A DNA stretch of 5,876 bases from an uncultured Mycoplasma sp. GTDB taxonomy: Bacteria; Bacillota_I; Bacilli_A; RF39; UBA660. Position 1 is the first letter of the stretch. Each line of letters opens with the position of its first letter. The translations under genes and the position numbers were made by a program. The notes beneath the pieces were generated by a model. It had not been told where the DNA came from and searched no databases. It saw only the letters and a program-made list of their open reading frames with translations. Location of the stretch: positions 1 through 5,876 of the forward strand of contig CANDSI010000076.1 of NCBI GenBank assembly GCA_947388575.1. The letters run 5' to 3'. Of the stretch, positions 1 to 5,763 are shown one piece after another.

Positions 1-510
1 ATTATAACCTTTTTTATCAATTAAATCAAGTCTTGCTATATCTAACTCAAAGTCATCGCTTAATTCTTTATTAATTAAATAATGCTCTGTTATTACTTCT
101 TCGTCAATTTTAATCTTAACATTATCAACAAAATTAATTTGAGTTACTTTTTTTATTTTATTATAATTGTCACCACGATTAAGCTGAGTTGAATAAATAC
201 GCATTATATAGTATTTACTCTTTTTTAAACTATTTTTAGTAAATACTGAATACATCTCTAAATTAACAAATAAAGTATTGTCAATTATAACTACTAAGTC
301 ACTGCGAATTGATTTGTCTTTAAGTCTGTTCTTATCTAATATAGATTCATAACTAACTGCTAGCTTTTCTTTTAAATAACCATCTGGAAAATTAAAATAT
401 GCTTCTAATAAGTATTCTAATGCTCTTCTATTATGAGGATTAGAATATGCTTCTTTAAATAATAAATCATTTGTTAAACAATCAAAATTTGTATAATCTT
501 TGGTATGCAT
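1..510 (-). CDS. PD-(D/E)XK nuclease family protein (Rpn-like / putative transposase), 3' end outside window
   Basis: An open frame of 170 codons from ATG at 510 runs without a stop to base 1, so the C-terminus is missing. An AGGAG site at 516-520 lies 5 nt upstream of the ATG. The protein resembles the group usually annotated as PD-(D/E)XK nuclease family transposase or Rpn recombination-promoting nuclease: an N-terminal helical part (about 1-60), then KDKSIRSDLVV with the candidate metal-binding Asp71, a beta strand ending NLEMY with Glu85, and a following helix plus strand (YYIMRIYSTQL, then NYNKIKKVTQINF at about 126-138) typical of these proteins. Family members are thought to be metal-dependent DNA endonucleases; the transposase label is historical. 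The residue two after Glu85 is Tyr87, where many relatives have Gln or Lys, so activity is uncertain. It has its own promoter and follows the thrS terminator, so it is probably a separate unit. Family assignment is by remembered motif pattern, not by a search. Confidence 0.72.
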   Translation of the reverse strand, partial: MHTKDYTNFDCLTNDLLFKEAYSNPHNRRALEYLLEAYFNFPDGYLKEKLAVSYESILDKNRLKDKSIRSDLVVIIDNTLFVNLEMYSVFTKNSLKKSKYYIMRIYSTQLNRGDNYNKIKKVTQINFVDNVKIKIDEEVITEHYLINKELSDDFELDIARLDLIDKKGYN

Positions 511-560
511 AAAGTCTCCTTTCTATAATATTTTTTCTTAAAACTAAAGAAAATGACTTT

Positions 561-568
561 ATCATAGC
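561..568 (-). promoter_or_regulatory. Extended -10 promoter for the PD-(D/E)XK nuclease gene
   Basis: The minus strand reads TGCTATGAT at 568-560: an extended -10 TGn followed by TATGAT (566-561), five of six matches to consensus. No good -35 hexamer lies 17 nt upstream; a TCGACA box is present but 21 nt away. Transcription would start near 554, giving a leader of roughly 45 nt before the ATG at 510. The core resembles the two stronger promoters elsewhere in the window. Confidence 0.5.
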
Positions 569-609
569 AAAATGTTATGTAATATTTTGTCGAACTCTGG
601 AAAAAGTAT

Positions 610-638
610 AAAAAAAACTACTAAAATTTAGTAGTTTT
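610..638 (-). terminator. Intrinsic terminator of the DUF5680-thrS operon
   Basis: On the minus strand an inverted repeat AAAACTACTAAA / TTTAGTAGTTTT (638-614) is followed by an uninterrupted T-run to 610. It begins 4 nt after the thrS stop codon (645-643). The stem is AT-rich but nearly perfect. On the plus strand there is no comparable T-run, so it should act leftward only. Confidence 0.8.
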
Positions 639-642
639 GAGC

Positions 643-2400
643 TTAATTCGCTTTATTTTTTATTTCTTCTGTTATTTTATTTATAAATTCTTCTATACTT
701 ATATTTGTTGTTTCATCACTCATACATTTACGATAACTTACTGTATTTGATTCAACCTCTTTATTACCTATTATTATAGCATATGGTATTTTTTTCATTA
801 CTGATTCACGCATTTTATAACCTAATTTTTCATTTCGATCATCTAGTTCTACTCTAATTCCTAAATCTTTTAATTTATTAAATAAATTTTCGGCATATTC
901 TAAATGATATTCATTGTTAACTGGTATAACATTAATTTGAATAGGACTTAGCCATAAAGGTAATAAACCTTTTGTTTCTTCTAATATGAATGCGGTAAAT
1001 CTATCAAATGTTCCAAGTATTGCTCTATGAATAACAACTGGTGTAAGTTTCTTTCCTTCATTATCAACATATGTTAATTCAAATCTTCTTGGTAATAAAA
1101 AGTCTAATTGACATGTAGATAATGTTACTTCTGGTCCTACTGCTGGTTTTACTTCAACATCTAACTTCGGTCCATAGAAGGCTGCTTCTCCAATAGCTTC
1201 GAAATATTCTATACCATATGAATCTAATACTTCACGTAATTTATTTTCAGCTTCATTCCACATATCGTCATCATCAAAATATTTTTCTTTATCTTCAGGA
1301 TCTCTTAATGATAATCTGAATTTATAATCTTTAATACCAAAATCTTTATATACATCTAATATTAAGGCCACAACTTTTTTAAATTCTTCACCTATTTGAT
1401 CTGGTCTGACAAAAAGATGCGCATCATTTTGACACATACAACGAACTCGCTCTAAACCTTTAACTGCCCCGCTTGCTTCATATCTAAAATCTGCAGCAAA
1501 TTCTCCAATTCTTATTGGTAAATCACGATAACTATGTAAGTCATTAGCATACACTAGCATATGATGCGGGCAATTCATTGGACGAAGAACAAATTCTTCA
1601 TCATCAACTTGCATTTTTGGAAACATATTTTCTTGATAATGGTCCCAATGCCCTGATGTTTTATATAAATCTATTGTACCTACACATGGAGTATATACAT
1701 GTTTATAGTCTAATTTTCTTTCTTTTTCATATATATAATTTTCTAATTCTTTTCTCACTATCGCTCCATTTGGTAACCATAAAGGCATTCCTTTACCTAC
1801 TAAATCATGAGTCATAAATATATCTAAGTTTTTACCAATTTTACGATGGTCTCTTTCTTTTGCTTCTTCTAATTCTTTTAAATGAGCTTCTAATTCTTCA
1901 GAGTCTTCAAAACAAACCCCATAAATTCTTTGAAGCATGTGATTTTTAGCATCACCTTTCCAGTAGGCTCCACTTATTTTTAATAACTTAAAATTCTTTA
2001 GTTCTTTTACAGTTTCAACATGAGGTCCACGACAAAGGTCAGTAAAATCCCCTTGAGTATAACAAGAAATAATAGTATCATTTTCATCCATTCTACTTAT
2101 TAAATCTAATTTATACATGTCTTCTTTAAACATTTCTAAAGCTTCTTTTTTAGAAAGTTCATGTCTTACTATTCTTTTACCATCTTTGGCTATTTTTTTC
2201 ATTTCATGTTCTATTGCTGGTATATCTTCTTCAGTTAAAGTTTTACCATTTAAATCAATATCATAGTAAAATCCTTCTTCTACTACTGGGCCTACCCAAA
2301 ATTTAGCCTCAGGATATAAATGCTTTACAGCCTGTGCTAAAAGGTGCGCACAACTATGATTCATTATACTTAATTTTTCATTTTCCTTAATATTTATCAT
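643..2400 (-). CDS. thrS: Threonyl-tRNA synthetase (ThrRS), lacking the N-terminal TGS domain
   Basis: This cytosolic class II synthetase charges tRNA-Thr with threonine using ATP. The 585-residue protein contains, in order: the editing (N2) domain with HSCAH (His15, His19) and CRGPH (Cys123, His127), the residues that clear mischarged Ser-tRNA-Thr; a catalytic core from about 195 with motif 2 in FRYEASGAVKGLERVR (305-320), zinc ligands Cys277 (RPMNCPHH), His328 (NDAHLF) and His458 (VIHRA), and motif 3 GTFDRF with Arg467; and a C-terminal anticodon-binding domain from about 484 with VELDDRNEKLGYKMR. E. coli ThrRS is about 640 residues with the first editing His near 73; here it is residue 15, so the roughly 60-residue TGS domain is absent. 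The start is secure: AGGAGG lies 7 nt upstream and an in-frame TAA at 2421-2419 blocks extension. It lies 13 nt after the DUF5680 gene in a T-box-controlled operon. Confidence 0.98.
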   Translation of the reverse strand: MINIKENEKLSIMNHSCAHLLAQAVKHLYPEAKFWVGPVVEEGFYYDIDLNGKTLTEEDIPAIEHEMKKIAKDGKRIVRHELSKKEALEMFKEDMYKLDLISRMDENDTIISCYTQGDFTDLCRGPHVETVKELKNFKLLKISGAYWKGDAKNHMLQRIYGVCFEDSEELEAHLKELEEAKERDHRKIGKNLDIFMTHDLVGKGMPLWLPNGAIVRKELENYIYEKERKLDYKHVYTPCVGTIDLYKTSGHWDHYQENMFPKMQVDDEEFVLRPMNCPHHMLVYANDLHSYRDLPIRIGEFAADFRYEASGAVKGLERVRCMCQNDAHLFVRPDQIGEEFKKVVALILDVYKDFGIKDYKFRLSLRDPEDKEKYFDDDDMWNEAENKLREVLDSYGIEYFEAIGEAAFYGPKLDVEVKPAVGPEVTLSTCQLDFLLPRRFELTYVDNEGKKLTPVVIHRAILGTFDRFTAFILEETKGLLPLWLSPIQINVIPVNNEYHLEYAENLFNKLKDLGIRVELDDRNEKLGYKMRESVMKKIPYAIIIGNKEVESNTVSYRKCMSDETTNISIEEFINKITEEIKNKAN

Positions 2401-2407
2401 TTTATTT

Positions 2408-2413
2408 CCTCCT
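2408..2413 (-). promoter_or_regulatory. Ribosome binding site of thrS
   Basis: A full AGGAGG stands 7 nt before the thrS ATG at 2400 and directly follows the DUF5680 stop codon (2416-2414). This fixes the short N-terminus of ThrRS and suggests translational coupling. The 16 nt from AGGAGG through ATG are identical to those before the DUF5680 gene. Confidence 0.9.
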
Positions 2414-2890
2414 TTATTTTATTAAACCACCATGACAATGTAGCTCATATACTAATTTGTCATTCTTCTTAATTTGTTCTGTGCCTTGGAATTTATCTAA
2501 ATCATCATTACAAGTAAAACTATATAAATACTCTTCATTAGTGTATTTTTTAGGTCCACGAACTGGTATTGTACTGTCTGTTCCAACTTGCATTAGAGCT
2601 GATCTTAATGCTTTATCCATAGCTTCTTCATTTAAATTACTATCGATTGTTACTCCATAGTAATTCATTCCCCATACTGGTAAATCATTTATATAGACTA
2701 TTTCTTCACCCATAAAATTTATACCACCAAAATAAGTATCATGATATGTGTATTTATTGCCATTAATTATTTCTTCATATTCATAGTCTTTAGAACCTAA
2801 TCTTGTAGAATCTATTTTAGGTGCATCACTATTAGCATATGTACTTTTCTTAGCTTTAATTAAAAAGCTTTTTAATTCTTCTATATTCAT
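2414..2890 (-). CDS. DUF5680 domain-containing protein
   Basis: A 158-residue protein matching, from memory, the DUF5680 family, whose biochemical function is unknown. Recognisable blocks are FLIKAKKSTYA (9-19), STRLGSKDYEYEE (28-40), the core YHDTYFGGINFMGEEIVY (49-66) with PVWGMNYYG (71-79), and a C-terminal YELHCHGGLIK (148-158). The domain fills the protein; there is no signal peptide or membrane segment, so it is probably cytosolic. The start is ATG at 2890, preceded by AGGAGG with a 7-nt spacer. The frame is open further upstream to a TTG at 2941, but that lies inside the T-box antiterminator and has no ribosome binding site. The gene is the first of the T-box operon and is followed after 13 nt by thrS, so it should be induced by threonyl-tRNA shortage. 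A role linked to threonine or its tRNA is inference from position only. Family call fairly sure; function unknown. Confidence 0.85.
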   Translation of the reverse strand: MNIEELKSFLIKAKKSTYANSDAPKIDSTRLGSKDYEYEEIINGNKYTYHDTYFGGINFMGEEIVYINDLPVWGMNYYGVTIDSNLNEEAMDKALRSALMQVGTDSTIPVRGPKKYTNEEYLYSFTCNDDLDKFQGTEQIKKNDKLVYELHCHGGLIK

Positions 2891-2897
2891 TTTATTT

Positions 2898-2903
2898 CCT
2901 CCT
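2898..2903 (-). promoter_or_regulatory. Ribosome binding site of the DUF5680 gene
   Basis: AGGAGG, 7 nt from the ATG at 2890, lies immediately after the T-box terminator U-tract. It decides the start at 2890 over an upstream in-frame TTG at 2941. Confidence 0.9.
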
Positions 2904-2952
2904 AAAAAATAAAAACCACAAGTCACACTCCTAAGGAGCAATGTCTTGCGGT
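2904..2952 (-). terminator. T-box-regulated intrinsic terminator
   Basis: ACCGCAAG (2952-2945) pairs with CTTGTGGT (2922-2915) over 8 bp with one G-U pair. An inner CTCC / GGAG hairpin is followed by a T-rich run, 12 nt broken by a single A, at 2915-2904. The 5' arm overlaps the antiterminator bulge and helix, so terminator and antiterminator cannot form together. This is the OFF state when tRNA-Thr is charged. Confidence 0.9.
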
Positions 2953-3105
2953 ACCATCCTTTATTTTACTTAATTTCTCTTATCGCGAGTAACGGAAGAT
3001 ATTAATCTTCTACTAGAAAGTAGTAACTTATAAATTTATTTATTAACTTGCACCAAACGTTAACTCTCTAAAAAAAACAAATATTTATAAATCTCGTCTT
3101 TCATC
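2904..3105 (-). promoter_or_regulatory. T-box riboswitch, threonine-type (tRNA-Thr sensing leader)
   Basis: The leader carries the hallmark T-box AAGGATGGTACCGCAAG (2961-2945). The antiterminator forms as AAGGA (2961-2957) with TCCTT (2937-2933), a seven-nt bulge TGGTACC, and GCAA with TTGC. The bulge starts with UGGU, suited to pairing with an ACCA tRNA end. Stem I is closed by GAAAG (3102-3098) and CTTTC (3020-3016). It holds a loop-E-like ACGAG, an AT-rich helix, the AGAGAG bulge (3069-3064) and a distal loop with GGTGCAAG (3054-3047). The specifier position, just before a conserved purine and the closing helix, reads ACU (3024-3022), a threonine codon. A hairpin GAAGAT / ATCTTC (3010-2995) sits between Stem I and the antiterminator. 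Uncharged tRNA-Thr should stabilise the antiterminator and turn on the DUF5680 gene and thrS. Mechanism is established for the class; structure here was drawn by eye. Confidence 0.95.
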
Positions 3106-3142
3106 ATTGTATTAATTAAACAATTACTTGTTTCTATTTATG

Positions 3143-3171
3143 ATTATAGCATAAAATCTATTATCTTACAA
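3143..3171 (-). promoter_or_regulatory. Promoter of the T-box / DUF5680 / thrS operon
   Basis: TTGTAA (3171-3166; 4 of 6 to TTGACA), a 17-nt spacer, then TATAAT (3148-3143) preceded by TGC, an extended -10. Transcription would start near 3136, about 30 nt before Stem I. The -35 begins one base after the stop codon of the 597-residue gene, with no terminator between, so read-through from upstream is possible but would still meet the T-box terminator. Confidence 0.85.
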
Positions 3172-3172
3172 G

Positions 3173-4966
3173 TTATTTTCGGCCACCACTATCTAAACCG
3201 CTATTTAAACTTATTTCCATTATGCTTTTATAAAGATTATTATCTTCAATATTTTCTAATAAAATATCTATTAGTTCAGGATATCTAGTAACTATATAAT
3301 TAATATATTCTTCTATAGAACTTTTAGCTATTTCAATTGCAATACGGTTTTTGATATTAATAGGTGCTACTGATAATAATTTTAATAAATCACCATAATA
3401 TTTTCTTAATTTTAAATCCTTGGCATCATTATTTTCTTCGCTACTTAGTAACTCTGTTTTTTCTCTATCAGTTAAAAATATAATGTTCCATTCACTAGCA
3501 TTTAAAGAATATAATTTAGAAGCATAACTGGCTCTTAAATATGGTTCTTTAGCATTGATAACTGCTTTAATAAATAATGGATTAAGATTGCTAGCAAAGC
3601 TCATAGTTTTAGCATACATTAATATTTCATTATTTATTAGTCCTTTGGCCATAATATATGTTAATAGTTCAACCATATCTTTAGCATCTTCATAATAGAC
3701 AACAGATTTTGATAAAGTATTATGAACTCTATCGTTTAAATCAATGTTTTCTTGATTAATCTTTTTTTCATAATAATTAACAAATATGTCTAAGGTTGTA
3801 CTTGGAAGATTTATTATTTCTGCACCGAATAAATATTTTAAAAAGTCAACTACACTTTCAGGATATTCTAAAATCATATTTAAAGCAAAATCATGTTTAA
3901 TACTTTTTATAGTATCTAAAAATAATTTCTTATTTCCTAAATAAAAATATTTATTAAATTCTTCTTGTTCTTTTTCCGATAGTTTTTTAGATAAAACATA
4001 TAAATGCTGCCAATTAAGTCTAGATTGATAATGATTTCTTACAAAATCTATTAAATGATATTCTTGAGTTAATTTACTACTTACAAATGAAGCTTCAAAA
4101 CAATTTAATTCTTCAATCCAGTATTTATTAATGTGTAATGTTTTATTGTCAATTTGATGCCATTTTCTTCCTTCATTGTTATCAATTAAAAATTTTCCCC
4201 AGCCATTTTCATTATCATATAAAACTTCTACTAGTTCTTTTTTGAATTCACTTTCTGGCATTTGTTCTAAAATTCTGGTAATATTATCACTAAAGTAACC
4301 ATTCTGTCTTCTAATACATTCCCATAATATTTCTATATCTTGTAAGCTTATGATAATTTCATTTATATAATTAATTAAATCTTTGTCAGTTATTTTGTCA
4401 AATAAATTAAAAATGTTTAATAATTTTTCTTTATCAGAAGCATTTTTAGTTATGGCATTTTTAATAGCTTTTTTCTTTAATTCATTATTTAAAATAGAAT
4501 CTAAAACCATACTCACTGGAATATTTAATATATTCTCTTCTAAATAAGCCATTAAAGTGGGATTATTAGAAGACACAATATAATTAATAAATTCTTCGTC
4601 AAAAATGTCTATTTTATTTTTAATAATATAGTTTATAAAATATTCATTATTTGTTTTTATAATATAATTTGCTAAATCTTTAGGATAAAGTGTGTCTTTG
4701 TAAGCAATAAAAACACAATCTAATTCATAACTAACATCTATACCATTCTCTGCAAATATTTTTTTTAATTCAATAGCCCATTTTGTTTGTTTATTAGCTA
4801 ATAAAGCATCAAATAAATATCTTACTATTGAACCACTAATTCTGATTTGATTTAGAATCGCTGCTGGTACCATTCCTTTGGCGTCTTCTTTAAAATATTC
4901 AAATATCTTTCTTAAATCATTAGGTACTTGTCTGAGCTTTTCCTTGAATTTCTTTTGATGGTTCAT
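3173..4966 (-). CDS. Hypothetical 597-residue helical-repeat-like protein
   Basis: I do not recognise this family. From ATG at 4966 it gives 597 residues, with no signal peptide, membrane segment or catalytic motif apparent. The composition is rich in Leu, Ile, Asn, Lys and Glu in short amphipathic stretches, suggesting an all-alpha solenoid. A short motif recurs: KDLANYII (96-103), EEFINYIV (124-131), KDLINYIN (195-202) and EEYINYIV (552-559), which suggests repeated helices. The C-terminus ends in a small Gly-rich tail, SGLDSGGRK. The first 47 nt overlap the end of the 259-residue gene upstream in another frame, implying co-transcription and probably coupled translation. The Shine-Dalgarno is weak (GAAAG, 6 nt before ATG). 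A GTG at 5005 would add 13 residues but has no binding site. It may act with its 259-residue partner as a structural or scaffold pair; that is inference. Codon and base use match its neighbours. Confidence 0.8.
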   Translation of the reverse strand: MNHQKKFKEKLRQVPNDLRKIFEYFKEDAKGMVPAAILNQIRISGSIVRYLFDALLANKQTKWAIELKKIFAENGIDVSYELDCVFIAYKDTLYPKDLANYIIKTNNEYFINYIIKNKIDIFDEEFINYIVSSNNPTLMAYLEENILNIPVSMVLDSILNNELKKKAIKNAITKNASDKEKLLNIFNLFDKITDKDLINYINEIIISLQDIEILWECIRRQNGYFSDNITRILEQMPESEFKKELVEVLYDNENGWGKFLIDNNEGRKWHQIDNKTLHINKYWIEELNCFEASFVSSKLTQEYHLIDFVRNHYQSRLNWQHLYVLSKKLSEKEQEEFNKYFYLGNKKLFLDTIKSIKHDFALNMILEYPESVVDFLKYLFGAEIINLPSTTLDIFVNYYEKKINQENIDLNDRVHNTLSKSVVYYEDAKDMVELLTYIMAKGLINNEILMYAKTMSFASNLNPLFIKAVINAKEPYLRASYASKLYSLNASEWNIIFLTDREKTELLSSEENNDAKDLKLRKYYGDLLKLLSVAPINIKNRIAIEIAKSSIEEYINYIVTRYPELIDILLENIEDNNLYKSIMEISLNSGLDSGGRK

Positions 4967-5699
4967 GATATTCTTTCTTAATATCACTTTCTTTATAAAT
5001 AACACTATTTATATACTTATCTAATTCTCTATCAGATACTTGTTTTTTAGTTTCCGCTAGAACTATTAGACGCATTACTTTTACAAAGTTATCTCTTATT
5101 AAAGAATTATCAACTTTATATATTCTTAAATTGTCTTTAATGTTACTAGAAACTTCATTGCTATTTAATATACGCTCAATATCATTTAATATAAAAAGAA
5201 TATAAATATTAAAATCATTATTATCATCTAAAATAAAATCTGCTATTTTATATTTTAAGACTTGATAATTAAATCTATTTGTTAATTCTTTTATTTCTAA
5301 AGTATTAAAACCTGCATTTAAAATATTAGCATATAAGTCTTTTGTAGCTTGAAACTTTTTTTCAGTTAATTCGTAATTATCACTATTTAGTTCACTTGTT
5401 ACTCTTTCTAAATTTTGTTTTACTTCAAAAATTTGATTATCAAGAACTGCTTTAAAACCAGTTGTGTCCATATAAAAATCAAATAAAGCTCCTATTCTGG
5501 CCCATTCATTTATTAAATCATCCCATTTTATATTTCCTACTTTAAGTTCATATAAAGAGATACTTTCGTCAAGACTCGTACAAGCTTGTTTTAATTCAGT
5601 ATATAGTTTGAAATTAACTTTCTCTAATCCACTGGTTTCAATTTTATTTAATTCTTCAGCAATACCATTTCTAATTGTTTCAATTCTAATATCACTCAT
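4920..5699 (-). CDS. Hypothetical 259-residue all-alpha protein
   Basis: I do not recognise this protein. From ATG at 5699 it has 259 residues, with heptad-like charged helices (for example 84-124 and 134-160), no signal peptide and no catalytic motif. One more hydrophobic patch, FNIYILFILNDIERIL (163-178), looks like a buried helix rather than a membrane span. The C-terminal 25 residues are hydrophilic and probably disordered. The ATG at 5699 is chosen because GAGGTG lies 6 nt upstream; a GTG at 5708 is in frame but falls inside that binding site. It is the first gene after a well-formed promoter and its last 47 nt overlap the start of the 597-residue gene, so the two form an operon. No function is proposed. 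Confidence 0.8.
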   Translation of the reverse strand: MSDIRIETIRNGIAEELNKIETSGLEKVNFKLYTELKQACTSLDESISLYELKVGNIKWDDLINEWARIGALFDFYMDTTGFKAVLDNQIFEVKQNLERVTSELNSDNYELTEKKFQATKDLYANILNAGFNTLEIKELTNRFNYQVLKYKIADFILDDNNDFNIYILFILNDIERILNSNEVSSNIKDNLRIYKVDNSLIRDNFVKVMRLIVLAETKKQVSDRELDKYINSVIYKESDIKKEYHEPSKEIQGKAQTST

Positions 5700-5728
5700 A
5701 ACTTGCACCTCTTCATAATTACATACTA

Positions 5729-5757
5729 ATTATAGCATAAAAAAGAAGTATTTTAAA
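5729..5757 (-). promoter_or_regulatory. Promoter of the 259/597-residue gene pair
   Basis: TTTAAA (5757-5752; 4 of 6 to TTGACA), a 17-nt spacer and TATAAT (5734-5729) preceded by TGC, an extended -10. The expected start is near 5722, leaving a leader of about 22 nt with no room for a riboswitch. The -35 sits in the terminator hairpin of the preceding gene. It shares TTTTATGCTATAAT exactly with the thrS promoter. Confidence 0.8.
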
Positions 5758-5763
5758 TACCTC
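5739..5763 (-). terminator. Intrinsic terminator of the preceding gene
   Basis: On the minus strand GAGGTAT (5763-5757) pairs with ATACTTC (5751-5745), 7 bp with one G-T pair, followed by six Ts (5744-5739). The first base of the stem is the last base of the TAG stop of the partial gene to its right. The plus strand lacks a T-run, so it works leftward. The weak AT-rich stem suggests partial read-through is possible. Confidence 0.65.

Noticed and set aside
580..593. TCGACA as a -35 box for the nuclease gene promoter.
   Set aside because: It lies 21 nt from the -10, outside the usual 16-18 nt, so only the extended -10 is claimed.
1578..1817. Plus-strand open frame of 79 codons.
   Set aside because: It is antisense to the conserved catalytic core of thrS, with no homology signal; it is a by-product of AT-rich coding on the other strand.
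2457..2660. Plus-strand open frame of 67 codons.
   Set aside because: It is antisense to the conserved DUF5680 region and has no recognisable features.
2891..2941. Upstream extension of the DUF5680 gene to a TTG at 2941.
   Set aside because: The added 17 codons lie in the T-box antiterminator and terminator, with no binding site. ATG at 2890 has AGGAGG at 7 nt.
3019..3021. Second ACU, directly after the first, as the T-box specifier.
   Set aside because: It would be followed by U rather than the usual purine and would consume the Stem I closing helix.
4908..5000. Programmed -1 frameshift between the 259- and 597-residue frames.
   Set aside because: No slippery heptamer was found, and the downstream frame is +1, not -1; kept only as a question about overlap.
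4967..5005. GTG start at 5005 for the 597-residue protein.
   Set aside because: No Shine-Dalgarno precedes it and it would enlarge the overlap to 86 nt. ATG at 4966 has at least a weak GAAAG site.
5700..5708. GTG start at 5708 for the 259-residue protein.
   Set aside because: The GTG is inside the GAGGTG binding site that serves the ATG at 5699.
643..5708. TGA read as tryptophan (mycoplasma-type code).
   Set aside because: Conserved Trp positions in ThrRS and DUF5680 use TGG, and all genes are full length with the standard code.
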